A stretch of 64,000 bases of DNA. It comes from Desmodus rotundus. Taxonomy: Eukaryota > Chordata > Mammalia > Chiroptera > Phyllostomidae. Below the pieces are notes generated by a model that was not told the origin of the DNA, made no database searches, and was given only the letters and a program-made list of their open reading frames with translations. The DNA is taken from contig NC_071388.1 of NCBI RefSeq assembly GCF_022682495.2, forward strand, positions 29,992,139 to 30,056,138. Direction: 5' to 3'. Shown piece by piece: positions 26,481 to 38,994 of this stretch. How positions within the stretch are numbered: the first letter of the stretch is position 1; every line of letters begins with the position of its first letter. Made by a program: the position numbers and the translations under genes.

Positions 26481-27029
26481 TTGGGTTGGCCAAGAAGTCC
26501 ATATAGTTTTTTCTGTAAAATAAAAGACATATTTTTTCATTTTCAACAATAACTTTATTTGGATATTTTGAGTATGTCAGCTATCTCCTTTGTGGATAAC
26601 ATTGATTATGCTCAGTTAATGTCTCTCTTTGATTGCTATTAACTTCAACTTGTTTACTCAACGGTGGAGCATTTTCCAGTGAGAAATTTCTAGCACTAAA
26701 CTTTGCAAACCACTTTTGACACATTCAATCAGTCACAGCACCTTCTCCACACCCTGCATATATCTTTTGTTTTGTATTTCAGTTGTGTTTTTACCTTTCT
26801 TGAAATAATAAAGCATAGTATCCTGAAATGTGTATTTTCTTCCATCTTCAATATTAAAATGGCTACATAAAAATTCACCAATTTTGATGGGGGCTTTTTA
26901 AATGTATGCTGATACGATAGCTGTCACAGTACAGTCTAACAAAATTGTTTTAAATGAAGTCAAGGACAACTAGGCACTACTAAAGACATCTTATGGAAAA
27001 AAACCAAACAAACTTTTTGGCCAACCGAG
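26481..27029 (-). mobile_element. Internally deleted mariner DNA transposon
   Basis: The ends are inverted repeats, TTGGGTTGGCCAAGAAGT on the left and the reverse complement of CTCGGTTGGCCAAAAAGTTT on the right, flanked by TA dinucleotides at 26479-26480 and 27030-27031. On the minus strand degraded N-terminal transposase sequence is readable (phrases such as KEIADILKISK). The catalytic DDD part is missing, and at 549 bp it is under half of a full mariner. It cannot encode an active enzyme. The family resembles Mariner1_BT-type elements of other laurasiatherians. Confidence 0.9.
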
Positions 27030-27031
27030 TA

Positions 27032-27660
27032 TTATGTTGGTTTATTTGGTTCATTAGATTCCACATATAATTGTAACCATAGGGTACTTGTCTTTCCCTG
27101 TCGTGTTTATTTTGCTTAGCATAGTGTTCTCCAGGTCCTTTCAAGCTGTGGCAAAAGGTAAACTTTACTTTTTTTTACGGCCGAGTAGTATTCCACAGCT
27201 TTTTTTATCCACTTATCTACTCATGGGCAACTTGGACTGCTTCCAGATCTTCGCTATTGTAAGTAATGTTGCAGTGAACATAGGAGTGCATTTATTCTTC
27301 CAAATCAGTGTTTTCAGTTTCTTCAGGTAAGTTTCAGAAATGGAATCACTGGGTTATAAGGTGTTCTGTTTTTAATTTTTGGGGGGAACGCCATACTGCT
27401 TTCCCAGTGGCTGCTCCAGTCTGTATTCCCACCAGCGGTGAACCAGGGTCCCCTTTTCTCCAAGTCCTTGACAGCACTTGTTTGCTGATTTATTATCACC
27501 ATTCTGACTGGTGTGCGGTGGTTTTAATTTGCATTGCTCTAACGATTAGTGACGTTAAGCATCTTTTCAGACGTCTATCGACCATCTGAATGTCCTCTTT
27601 GGAGAAGTGTCTATTCAGATCCCTTGCCCATTTTTTAATTGGACTGTACTCCTTGAGATG
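27032..27660 (-). mobile_element. L1 3' end and ORF2 C-terminal remnant, antisense (right half)
   Basis: Continues the L1 broken by the mariner: 'ATTTTGCTTAGCATAGTGTT', 'GCTATTGTAAGTAATGTTGC', 'CAGAAATGGAATCACTGGGT' and 'TCTTTGGAGAAGTGTCTATT' are antisense ORF2/3' UTR phrases. No intact frame remains. Confidence 0.88.
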
Positions 27661-28030
27661 TCTTGCCCTCTGGTAGACGAGAGTCAGTTGACCTCACAGC
27701 ATGATTGCTATTAAGCAAGCCTGCTGAGACTGTCTTTGTGCTGGTTAGCCTTTGCGAAAGTGTCAGTGGAGCCCAGTTTGATTCCCACTGTGTGGGCTGC
27801 AGAATGACTTACCTACAACTTTGCCTGCCAGTGTTTCTGAATTCGTCCCAAGGACAGCGAATATCATACGGGCCAGAGGAAAAGGCTCTCCCACCGTGGC
27901 GCCAGAGGTCTTTTTACAACCAGGGCAGCCTGCGTGTGGCTCACCCCCATTTTACCTCAGAGGGTGAAATACCTTCGTTGAAGCTTATCTATAAAGAGCA
28001 CATTTCATTCTATAAAAACTGAATTTGCCT
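27661..28030 (+). other. GC-richer segment of unknown origin with a 105-codon open frame
   Basis: Directly after the antisense L1 there is about 370 bp with higher GC and a plus-strand open frame at 27705-28022. The translation shows no domain, signal peptide or family I recognise, and no splice structure supports coding. It may be an LTR or a diverged retrocopy. Confidence 0.3.
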
Positions 28031-28164
28031 ATCCTCTTCCTAATCATTCCTTCTTAGAAAATAAGAAGAAATCATGCTGATTGTGTTGACATGTGTATGG
28101 AGTTGGGCATTTATTTTTTGCACTTGATCTTGCAGAAATGAATCTGATCAGTGTTAGAATTAAG

Positions 28165-28262
28165 AATTCAAATGTTTTTTCCATTTATTTATTTATTTAT
28201 TTGTTATTTTCATTGTATTTTTCCATTACTATTTATCCCCTGTATACCCCCTCACTCTACAA
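28165..28262 (-). mobile_element. Short L1 3' tail, antisense
   Basis: A TTTA repeat followed by 'TTATTTTCATTGTATTTTTC' and 'ACTATTTATCCCCTGTATAC' resembles the reverse of the bat L1 3' terminus with its tail. The 5' end is truncated after about 100 bp. Confidence 0.5.
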
Positions 28263-29516
28263 AAATTTTTTTTTCCTTTTCATTTTTATAAGACCTGGAG
28301 AAGTCTAGTTAACTGTAAATAGCTCTTAATTTAATGATTGCAGATATTTAGCTGTCTCTTGTGTTCTAACATTCACTAGCATGCTTATAGGTACAAATAG
28401 GCTTGGAACTCGTGATTGCTTCATCATGTTCCTTTGGCATTACTCTAATGCTTATCACTGTGCCTTGCTGAGTTCCTAATTGTCTTTACCAGATGCTTAG
28501 TATCTTCAGAGCTAAGACAGTTTCATGTACCTTTGTATCTGAGAACCTTCTGCATAGTCTATACTTGGTAACAATTTGTTTAAAGATTTGACAACCTATA
28601 TGAAGTACCATTTTGCATTTTTCACAGTCAAGTATGCTAGAAAAATTAATTTTTCTTATACATCTGTTTTAGTACCAAATTCAGCCCTCTGCCCACAACA
28701 GTTGCTTACATTAAAGTTAATGTAAATATTGCTGTCTTTTGTTGGCTTTCTGAATGAATAGAACAAGCATTGCTATTAACTGCAACCGTGCATGTGTATA
28801 CTTTAGATATAAATTTAGATATAAGTTAATTGGGTGCTGTTGGGAATTAGTGTGGTTTCTCCTTGCCTCCAGAACTTTGCTGACTTCAAATGTACTTTTA
28901 GGTGACACTCCCAACACATACATACACATACTTTTTAGGACTGTTTTTTTGGTACAGAAATAGAAACTTAGAGGAAAGTATATAAATGTAATATGAGGCT
29001 TTATCTTAACCAAAATTCAACTGCTCTTGAATGTTTTATCTTTAGTGAAATGGTTACATGGGGAGGCCTTGTTCAGGCTTATTATGCCTAAGTTACACAG
29101 GTGCTTGTCATCTTTGAGCCAGCATGGACAGGGGTGCATTCTGAGATTTGGCACTAAGCTCTCACTGCGGGCTCCTACACAGCGCAGCTGCTGAAGTGTG
29201 TGCGTGTTACCTCAGATTCCAGCCACTCCTCCAAGGCCCCCTTCTGGCTCAGCCTAGGAAGGGAGTCTTCTGAGCTCCTTACAGCTCAATTTAGTGTGGG
29301 AAGGAAAGAAGATGGGGAATTTACTTTGATTTAATAACCTCATTTTCCTAAGTGTATTGTTTTTCCCAGATGCAGCTCAGACCAGAGTTCTCAGTAACAG
29401 TAACTCAGGTGTCATAAAATGATCTTACAGCACAATTCGGTGATTACCTATCAACTTTATAGTCCATCATTCCCCCTCCCCACTCCCCTAGCATGTTGGC
29501 TTTTCCTTTTGTTGTT

Positions 29517-29682
29517 GTTGTTTATTGACTTGACAGAGAGAGAGAATAATCAATTTTCCATTTGTTGCTCTACGTATTTATGCATTCATTGGTTGATTCT
29601 TGTATGTGCCCTGACTTGGGTTGGAACCTGCAACCCTGGCATATGAGGACGTTACCCTAACCAGCTGAGACCCTGCCAGGAT
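29517..29682 (-). repeat. VES SINE, older copy
   Basis: In reverse: GAGAGAGAGAATAATCAATT, 'ATGCATTCATTGGTTGATTC', 'TGTGCCCTGACTTGGGTTGG', ending CCAGCTGAGACCCTGCCAGG. It is more diverged than the other copies and matches the second subfamily seen at 17106. Confidence 0.82.
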
Positions 29683-30449
29683 GCATGTTGCCTTCTCTCG
29701 AATGGACTCAGAAGAGCTCGCTGGCATACTTTTGATATCTTGCCCCACGTTGGATTGCTTCTGTCATTTTTTGATAACTTAAATTTTGTTTTTGAACAGC
29801 TAGTTTTATAGGAGGTCTGTTTATCCTATGTAACATGAAGGGTTAATTTCATTGTTTCCCACCTCTAGTACTATGCTACAGATACTGTATTATGATGTAT
29901 AATTTTGGTCACTCACTTGAATTAAATCAGTTATTAGAGCATTTAATGGTTGTGTACTTCACAGAGCAATTTAAAATCATTGAAGCAATTAATGTTTTTT
30001 AAATATATTCAGCCTTCCTGTTAAAAAGCCTCTACAAAGTATCTCAAATTGCTTACAGATATTAAATCACTCACTCTATGTTCAAAGCAGGTTAAATTGT
30101 ATATCATTTCATTTAACATATAATACTGGGTGAAATTTGTACAATGCCAATATTTTCACAGCTATGTAACAATGGTATAATTTTTGCTTTTGCTAAATCA
30201 AGAAACATTAAAGAAATTATATGTATTATGAGGTCTTAAGCACAAGGTACATTGACTAAATCTAAGAAAGGCAATTCTGTACTCCAAAGTTTCTGATGAG
30301 TTCTTTTAAAAATAAAATGCTAATAACTTAAAACTATGAAGGCCTAATAACTATTCATATTTTTAATATAACATCATATTTAGCTAATAATGAGTAATAT
30401 AAAATTAAACATTTTGAGAGAGAAAGAAATCTTTTTATCCAAGATTATC

Positions 30450-30669
30450 ATTTCCTTTAAAGATCGTATGTATTTATTTTTAGAGAGAGAGAGAAAGAGA
30501 GGGAGAGAACCATCGATGTGAGAGAGAAACATCGATCGGTTGCCTCTTGCATGTGCCCTGACCGAGGACTGAAGCTGCAACCTGGGCATGTGCCCTGACC
30601 AGGAATTGAACCAGCGACCTTTTGCTTTGCAGGACATTGCCCAACCAGCTGAGCTACACCAGTCAAGGC
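30450..30669 (-). repeat. VES-type SINE with 12-bp target duplication
   Basis: Reverse copy ending CCAACCAGCTGAGCTACACC. Perfect TCCAAGATTATC repeats flank it at 30438-30449 and 30670-30681. Confidence 0.94.
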
Positions 30670-32404
30670 TCCAAGATTATCTTAAAAGCAATTTTTTACA
30701 CACATTATGTGGTCCAAAACTAATGGACAATTTTAAAAAATACTTTTAAAGTATCAATTAGAAATGCTTTCGGTTTTATGCACGATGTCATAAACAAGAG
30801 GGATTTATTTTCCCAAAACAAGAAGTCTAGAAAGTAATTCTTTGTTTAAAGGTTGTCAGGGTTTTGTCTACGTGCTTTCTCTCCTGCTCACTACAAGATT
30901 GGCATTTCCGCTGACTCCCATATCACATTCCAGTTAAGGGCAGGAATAATGAGGAATGGGGTGGAGATATTGAGCCTTTCTCTTTTAATCAGGAAACAAA
31001 AAGCGTTTTCCCAATGACCTCCAGCAAATGTTTGCTGTGGATCTACTGTCCAGTGGCACGTGGCTGCCCCTGGCTTTAAAGAGGATTTTGGGCTTTTGTG
31101 GTGGATAAAACAGGGGAACAGTAGTTTGAGAATGACTCTTGAGTAACCAGTCAATAGTTTCAACTATAATCTGATAATGAAAACCTTGTTAACTTTAAAT
31201 TGTATTCCATCTCCTTCTGACTCAGTGCCATTGGTTTGTCTGTTTTATCCCCAGATTAGGAAATTCTCATCCTTTTACACCAAGTTTTCAGTCCTGTGGC
31301 TACCAAATTCCAAGTTTGTGGTCGAAGGCATTCCTCGGAGACCTGTTCTCTCTGGTTAAAAAGTCACTTATGCCACATTTAGTACCTGACCTGTACTTTT
31401 CATATTCAGAAGTAGAAGGAAGTGTTCTACATTGTCATCAGGGAAGGCCTTGAGGAATAGAAGTAGAGAAGGATGATTTTATCATAAATCTGCTTTAAAC
31501 CTCAAAGTAGCAAAAACATTTCCATATAGACTTCATTTGAGAATAGAGGTATAGGAAATGAAAAGAATTCACAATTGAATATTATGATTCTTTTTAAGAA
31601 AATTTGTTTATCTTCCGGAAAAAGCAAAACAAGCCATTGTTTCATAGGGAGGAATTCACTAATTTTTTTTTATCCTGGGAAGTGGTGTTACCCATTTCTA
31701 AAATGTTAAAACTATTATTGACATCTGTGCTGATTATTACCTAAATTATGACTCCTTCTTACAATGACACATCTTAAACTTTAAGTTATGACTCCTTGAA
31801 ATAGGAAAATCAGAGGAGAAAATTGAAACTTGAGAAAATAAAAACCCTATTTTTTCTATATTAAAAAATCATAATCAAAGATGATGACCATAGAACCTTG
31901 GCTATATTTCAGTTTTCTATATTTCCATATCAACACTTTATTGTCCAATTTTTACATTTTATCATGTGACCTTAGGTGGGTAGCTTAACTAGGACAAAAC
32001 TTTCCAGATATCATTACAAGTAAATTTCTAAATTACTCCTACAGTCTGTAGCATGGAGTTGAGTGCTATAAAGAGATACAGCAAAAGACAGGTTGGGGAA
32101 AAATACAGGTTGTCCATATGGAAAATAATAATAAATAATAATACAAGAATGAGCTCTTGCGCACTCACAACTGTAAAACTACTTTTGGCCACCTTGTATG
32201 TGAAATCACTTATTACTTGATAATACAAGACACACACATATAAAACAAGGGTATGTATCTTAGGACTGTAGCATCGCCGCAGTTATTCTGGTACAAGCCC
32301 AGAAGCAGAAGAAAACGCTCTACGTTGTCGTCAGGGAAGGCTTTGAGAAGTAGAAGTAGAGCAGCCTGGTACGCTGGTTAAAAGCAAGGGACTGCAAGCT
32401 ACAG

Positions 32405-32598
32405 CTGGCGGGTTCACTACCTTTTTTGTAAGCCAAATTTTATTGAAACACAAGAATGCCCACCATTTGCATATTGTTAAGATTGCCTTCTTGCTACAAC
32501 AGCAGAGTTGAGTCATTGTGAAAAAGACCACATGGCCCATCAGCCTAAAATATTTCCTATCTGACCCTTGTAAAAAATGTTTGTCAGCGACTGCTGTA
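32405..32598 (+). repeat. Ancient interspersed repeat, family not assigned
   Basis: 'AATTTTATTGAAACACAAGA', 'CAGCAGAGTTGAGTCATTGT', 'CCTAAAATATTTCCTATCTG' and 'GACCCTTGTAAAAAATGTTT' match a common mammalian repeat that I recognise but cannot name with certainty. It is likely a DNA-transposon derivative. Confidence 0.6.
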
Positions 32599-32599
32599 A

Positions 32600-32745
32600 G
32601 CATGTGGGCTGTGCGGTCAGACAAAACTGGGTTCAAGTTTGGTTTTGTAATCTGTAGCTTGACTCAAAGGCCGTTTATGTGATTTCACATAACATGCATT
32701 GCATGATACCTGGCGTGTGGTAGATGTTCATTAAATATTTATTAA
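32600..32745 (+). repeat. MIR SINE fragment
   Basis: 'GCGGTCAGACAAAACTGGGT' followed by TCAAG and, later, CATGATACCTGGCGTGTGGT and ATTAAATATTTATT follows the MIR order with a degraded middle. Confidence 0.65.
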
Positions 32746-32999
32746 ATTTATTAGATTTTTATTATGACTTACTATTTTAAATGAGCTGTAACTTTTAATT
32801 CAAATGGAGATTTGAATCTCTAAGTTTAAGTACTCCCTACCCCTACAATAAATGTTTAGTAAACTGGGAAGGGTATCATATAATCATAAGACATTTTCAA
32901 GAATTGCACAAAATGTTGTATAGTGACAATGAGATTGATATAAGAGCTAAACAACCTAAATGTATAGAAAAGTAAAGCCCAGACTTAAAAATACAATTA

Positions 33000-33342
33000 C
33001 AGGCATACCTGGGAAACATTGCAAGTTTGGTTCCAGACCACTGCAATAAAGCAAATATTGCAGTTAAGCAAGCCACACAATTTTTGTAGTTTCCCAGTGC
33101 CTATAAAAGTTACATTTACACTACACTGTAGTCTAGTAAGTGTGCAATAGCATATGCCTAAAAAACAATTTACAAACCTTAACTTAAAAAATTAAAATAT
33201 CTTATTGCTAGTAAATGCTAACCATCATCTAATCCTGTTGGAAAGTGGGACAAATAAACGTCTTACACAGGGTTGCCACAAACTTCCCCTCCGTAAAACA
33301 AAACGCAGTACCTTCCAAGTGCAATGCCGTGAGGAATATCTG
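33000..33342 (+). mobile_element. Internally deleted Tigger1-type DNA transposon
   Basis: The left end is CAGGCATACCTGGGAAACAT and the right end a degraded inverted copy, GAGGAATATCTG. TA dinucleotides flank it at 32998-32999 and 33343-33344. The left part 'GCAATAAAGCAAATATTGCA' and the right part 'GGGTTGCCACAAACTTCCCC' are both Tigger1. The pogo transposase region is missing. It is a fossil nonautonomous copy. Confidence 0.88.
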
Positions 33343-33394
33343 TAATTAAAACCAAACATCATATTAAATGTAGAAAGCCATGCCCATCAATTAA

Positions 33395-34985
33395 AATAGA
33401 GGTGAAGATACTTTATGAGAACTTAGAGGAAGATGACGTTTAAAACTGAATATACTAAAGAGGGGACATCACTACCCATCCTACAGAAATAAAAAGAGAT
33501 TGTTAGGGAATACTATGAACAATTACATGGTAACAAATTAGATAACCTAGGTGAAATGGATAAATTCGTACAAAAACAAACTACCAAACAATTTACGAAG
33601 AAATACAAAGTTTAAATATGGACTCAAAAATCCTCAACAAAATACTAGCAAATAAAATCTGGCAATAATAAAAAATTACATAGCATGATCAAATGGGATT
33701 TATTCCAAGATTCAAAGTTAGTTTAACATGAAATAAATCAATGCAATATGCCATCTCAATAGAATAAAAGGCACAATCATCTAAATAGAGGCAGAAACAC
33801 ATTTGACAAAATCCAACACATTTTCATGAGGAAAACACTCAACAAACCAGGAATAGAAAGGAATGTCCTCAAACTGACAAAGGATATCTACAAAAACCCC
33901 AAAGCTAATATATTTTTAATTTTTTAAATTGTTTTTCAAGAACAGGTGTCTCCATTTTTAATAGGATAAGGAATAAAAGAAGGATGTCTTCTGTTCAACA
34001 TTTTGCTAGGGGTTCTAGCACAGGTAGTTAGGCAAGAAAAAGAAATAAAAAGCATCCAGGTTGGAAATGAAGTAAATCTGTCTCTGCTCACAGATGAAAT
34101 ATCTTGTATATTACAAAATCCTAAGGAATACACACACATACAATTAGAACTAATAAACAAGTTCAACAAGGTTGCCAGATATAGGATCACAATAAATCAG
34201 TTGTATTTTATACACAAGCAGTGACAATTCAGGAGTAAATTTAATGAAGTACAAAAGTTTTACACCAAAAAACCAAAATGGTGCACAAAATATCACCAAA
34301 AGAGATTAAAGAAGACCTAAATAAATTGAAAGATAGCTCATGCTTGTGAACTGAAAGACAATATTGTTAAGATGGTAGTATTCCCTGAATTAATCTACAG
34401 ATTCAGTGCATCAAAATATCAGCTACCTTTTTTTGCAAAAACTGACAAATGGAAATGCAAAGAATCTAGACATACATTTATGTATCCAATGGAATTAAGA
34501 GTTCAGAAACACACCCTTACATTTATGGTCAATTAGTTTTTGACAAGAGAAAGCATAGTCTTCAGTAAATGATAGAGACAAATGGATATTCACATGCCAA
34601 AGAATGAAACTGGACCCCACCTGACAACATATACAAAAAATGTAACTCAAAATTGATCACAGGCCTAACCATAACAGCTAAAACCATGAAACTCTTAGAA
34701 GAAAATGGGTAAATTGTCACTTTTCACTCGTCCGTGGTTTCTTAGATATGACACCAGAAGCCCAAGTGACAAAAGAAGGTATAAATAAATTGGACATCAT
34801 CAATTCGAAAACTTTTGTGTTTCAAAGACGCAATCAGGAAGGTGAAAAGGCAAGCCTCAGAATGGAAAAAAGTATTTGCAAATGAAATTTGGAAAGAGGC
34901 TTATATCCAAAGACTATAAAGAGCTCTTAAAATTCAAAAATAAATAAACAGTTAAAATAAGCAAAGGATTTATGGAATCTAATGA
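33395..34985 (+). mobile_element. Degraded L1 ORF2 segment
   Basis: Runs such as 'GGAAGATGACGTTTAAAACT', 'ATCAAATGGGATTTATTCCA', 'CTAGGGGTTCTAGCACAGGT' and 'AAATCCTAAGGAATACACAC' are L1 ORF2 reverse-transcriptase and downstream sequence on the plus strand. A readable 73-codon piece (34003-34224) is part of it. Many stops and indels make it inactive. Confidence 0.85.
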
Positions 34986-35215
34986 ATAAACTGAACTAAC
35001 CAGCAAAACAGAGACAGACTCATAGGTGGAGAACAGATGACAGCCATTGGGGTAGGGGGAGATTGGCGGGGGGGGGGGGGGGGGGGGCGGGTAGGAGGGA
35101 TGGAGCAGAAAGGAAAAAGGACTCATCATGGGGACCACAGTGTGGTGATTGCTGGGGGAGGGGGTATAAGGGGACTAAATGGTAATAGGAAAAAACATAA
35201 TAAAGATTAAAAAAT
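34986..35215 (+). mobile_element. Younger L1 3' tail inserted in an older L1
   Basis: The older L1 stops near 34985 and resumes at about 35220 with its 3' end. Between them is a bat-type L1 3' UTR (GAGACAGACTCATAGGTGGA to AACATAATAAAGATTAAAAA) with a 20-G run at 35068-35087. Target repeats are not clear. Confidence 0.6.
35068..35087 (+). repeat. Poly-G run of 20
   Basis: Twenty uninterrupted G residues within an L1 3' UTR. It could fold as a G-quadruplex, and its exact length is unreliable in most assemblies. Confidence 0.9.
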
Positions 35216-35690
35216 ATATGTTCACCCAAAAACCTGTACACAAATGTTCATAATAGCATTATTCATAACTCTCAAAAAGCAGTAACAGCACAGTGTCTAT
35301 CAGTCTATGAACAGGTCAGCAAAATGTATAGCCATGCAATGGAATATTATTTTTTCCATCAAAAGGAATGAAGAGCTGATAGATGCTGCAACGTGGATGA
35401 CTTTTGAAAACATACTAAACAAAAAGAGCCAGACACAACAGACCACATTTTATGTGAAGTAACCAGAACAGACAAATGTTTAAAGGCAGAAAGTAGATTA
35501 GTGCTAAGAGATGGGGGAGATGGGGAATGACCACTAATGACTATGGGGTTGCTCTGTGGGGTGAAAAGTTTGTAAAATTAGAGAGTGGTGATGATTGTAC
35601 AACTTTATGAACATATTAAAACCACTAAATTGTACAATTTAAAAGTGCATATGTGAAAGAGTGAATATAATATAAAATTTTAAAAAACAT
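35216..35690 (+). mobile_element. Older L1 3' end (continuation)
   Basis: 'AAAACCTGTACACAAATGTT', 'AATGGAATATTATTTTTTCC' and 'TGATTGTACAACTTTATGAA' are L1 3' UTR phrases on the plus strand, completing the L1 that begins near 33395. Confidence 0.85.
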
Positions 35691-36060
35691 GGGGAAGAGT
35701 CATGGAAGATTAAATTATAAGGAAGCCAGTCTAGCAGAGGAAAGTAAAATAGGAGGAAATACTCTTATATTATTTGGCCTCAGAGTACCAGGTAAAATTA
35801 ATAAACAGAGTCTGAAATCTAGCCACACTTTGTTAAAGGCGTGTTCTTATTTAAATTTTAAAATGAAGGGGAAAAAAATCAAACACCTAAACAACATCAA
35901 ACATTAGCAATAGTGAGAATGAAAACATCAGCTGGTCACCAGACCTCTCTTCTGCATCACCTGGTGATGGAAGGCAACTGAGCAGTGCACATGGAATTGC
36001 AATGAATAAGCTTATGATTCCAAACTCCTTGTCCAGCCTAGCTATGATTCAGTGTGCATA

Positions 36061-36149
36061 AGAATAAAAGAACGGGGTGGGGGAGAGCTATGGGCGGAAA
36101 AATGGGGACAACTGTAACTGAACAACAATTAAAAAAAGAATAAAAGAAC
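36061..36149 (+). mobile_element. 63-bp L1 3' tail with perfect 13-bp target duplication
   Basis: AGAATAAAAGAAC occurs at 36061-36073 and 36137-36149. The 63 bases between resemble the end of the bat L1 3' UTR and finish with an A-rich tail. It is an extreme 5' truncation. Confidence 0.75.
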
Positions 36150-36611
36150 AATTTTCTCAGTCATATGAGGGGAGACCCATACCACCATCACCACCAGCAA
36201 TAACAAATGCATACTTAGAATTCAAGACTGGGACTATAAAATAATGAAATAAATGACATTTAAATAGTTTCTGCTACTTTGTTTTAAAACAATATGTTAA
36301 AAATAATTCTTATAAAATATATGATGTCTTATGGTAGAAAAAATAATACTGTGGATCAAAAAATCCAAGATCACTTCAAAAACAGGAAAGTATGGAAGAA
36401 ACCATATTTAAATGCCTTATTTTACAATTTGTAGAGTCGTGTTATTTTATTCTTCATATTCATAGAAAAATATATTTAAAATCAAAGCAAAAAGAATAAA
36501 CAAGTACCATAGCAAAAATGCTACACAAACTTCTTACAATTACCAATGAGTTTAGTCCTTTATTGAAGGTAGAAACAGCCATGCTGAGTGGAAAACACCC
36601 AGCTTGCGCTT

Positions 36612-36820
36612 TTTTTTTAAGACTTATTTATTTTTAGAGAGAAGGGAAAGGAGGGAGAAAGAGAGGGAGAGAAACATCAATGTGTGGTTGCCTCTTGTGG
36701 GTGTGTCCCCAACTGAGAACCTGGCCTGCAACCCAGGCATGTGCCCTGATTGGGAATCCAACCGGCCATCCTTTGGTTCACAGGCTGGCACTCAATCCAC
36801 TGAGCCACACCAGCCAAGGC
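36612..36820 (-). repeat. VES-type SINE
   Basis: Reverse copy with GAGAGAAACATCAATGTGTG, a CTGATTGGGAATCCAACCGG segment and CTGAGCCACACCAGCC at the end. ACCCAGCTTGC and ACCCAGCGTGC flanks are the target duplication with one change. Confidence 0.93.
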
Positions 36821-37319
36821 ATACCCAGCGTGCTTTTTAAAGAGACTAATAAGCAAAATAATATATCAGTTGAAAGTAAAAGGATGGCAAAGCAATAATA
36901 GATGAAATCATTCAAAAATATATAGGGTGGCCATATTTATGAGACAAGCATATTGAAAGCAACATAACACTAATCTGTGCAAAAAAGGAGTAATTTATAT
37001 TGGCAAAGATTTAATAGCTATGAGCCTATTTGTTCTGGTCATATCAAATTAAAGTACATTAAGAAGAATCTGAAAAAGAAAACATGGCCCTTGGTGTCAG
37101 ATCTGGATTCCAGGGAAACGAGTGAACGTTGTAAGTAAAGAATAAGGAAAGGACCAACATGAACTTGGGAAGGACCAAAAGCAATGACAGTGGCCCAGAG
37201 GTGGTAGCAATGATGATACACATTGGAGGAAATTTGAGATGCAGCTTGAATCGTTTTTGTCCCTGTAACAGCGATAGTACAGGGATTACAAAACACGTCA
37301 GAAGTCAGCCCACAGCTAA

Positions 37320-37346
37320 ATGTGTGTGTGTGTGTAAGTGTGTGGC
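37320..37346 (+). repeat. TG microsatellite
   Basis: A short (TG)n run with one interruption. Confidence 0.8.
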
Positions 37347-38994
37347 ATTTGGATGCCAGTTCTCCATAATCACCAACAGCCTCTATTGTCTTCTATAGAG
37401 AATGTTGTCTTATATTGTCTTAATAGAGACCCAGCTAGTTGGGGCTAAGGAAGAATAAGACAGTTGTGAGTGTGAGCAATAAGATAGAATGAATAATTGT
37501 AATAGTTCAAAAAGTAACAATTGTAAAAACTTAAAAATGCTTAATATGGAAGAGTTTTTATTTTTTACCACAATAAAAAATAAGTTCAAAAACCTTAAAA
37601 AAAGAGTAATGATTATAAATCATTTGAAATATTTAAATGTTTGTCTTAAAAGGATTATATTCATTAATCTGCTTCAGTTTGCTTCATATTATACAAAGTA
37701 ATGGCTTATTGAGGCATGATACATCACTATGTAAAAATCCTCACCTTGCTTCTAGATTAAGGAAGTCAGTTTTCGTTAAAATACCGTCTCATTTCCTCTC
37801 TTTACATTTTTGTTGTTACTCTCATTTCACGTTCCTTTTATGTCACCCTAATTGGAAAATTTTAGCTTTTGATTTTACACCTGCTTCTTAACTGCTACAA
37901 AACATATTAATTATGCTTACTGCCCTTATAAAAAACATAACATTCAGCTAGCTAACTAGCATAAATAATCCATCACTGGGAATCATTAACCATCTGTGAC
38001 AAACTAGAATTAATTACTATCTTTATACAAGTAAAGACAACCATTTGATTATAAAGCTGACAAAAACATAAATTCAGTTTCACTTTAAATGTAATAGTGC
38101 ACCAGTTCATATTTCAAGTTATGTTTTCTTTCTTTCCCTTAGAATAACTTGTAAATGACAACCTTTAACAGGAAGATCTCATTTATCCAGTAGATTCATA
38201 ATTCCCACCAAAGCACACCTTAGAACCCAGGAAATAAGCTTCCTACTCCAGCCAAATTTCTTGCTATAAAATTCAATTTATTTGTCCAGTAGCCCCTTAA
38301 GCCCTCATTCAGAGCCCGTTTACTTTGAATATACTGTTTAATTTACTGTTTAAAAACGATTAGCCCTGTTTAACAAATTAACAATTATTTAATGATAAAA
38401 GCCTCTCGATATTAATGAGGGGGGAAAATGATGGAACTAAAGAAATCATAGTTGTCCGAAGCATGCATGTCCTGATACTGCAGTCAAGTCTAGAGACATG
38501 TGCCTGGGACAGTGTTCAGTAGGCATCAGCTGGACGAGTGAAGAACAGCAAGTTTGGAATGTTCAGATGTGCCAAAGAGGGAACTTTTCATATAGTTTCA
38601 TGCAAGTGATAAAAGAAATTTCAGTCCCTAAGTAGTACATTCACAGATATTGGCAAAATACAAAGCCAGGGTGACTTATTTTCAGAGAAATTAAGAAAAA
38701 CAAAGTGTTCTTATGTGTTATAACATGCCCACATATGTGTTATCCAAGTATCTAATGTTTGTTAATGGTGGTATGTTTCTTTTAGAGACACACATGTGAA
38801 ATGACTAGTTATACATTATGATGTAGGCTATCTCTTTTTCAGCTTGGATTTAGGAGATTCTACAAGAAGTATTTCAGCAGCACAGTTTACCATGGGAAAA
38901 TAGGCTACTGCACGTAGAGATTAATAAAAGAGGAAAGGCAAGTTGAATAATAGGTTTACAATCTTGTGCCTGCTACTTGTTTGCACATCGTGTG

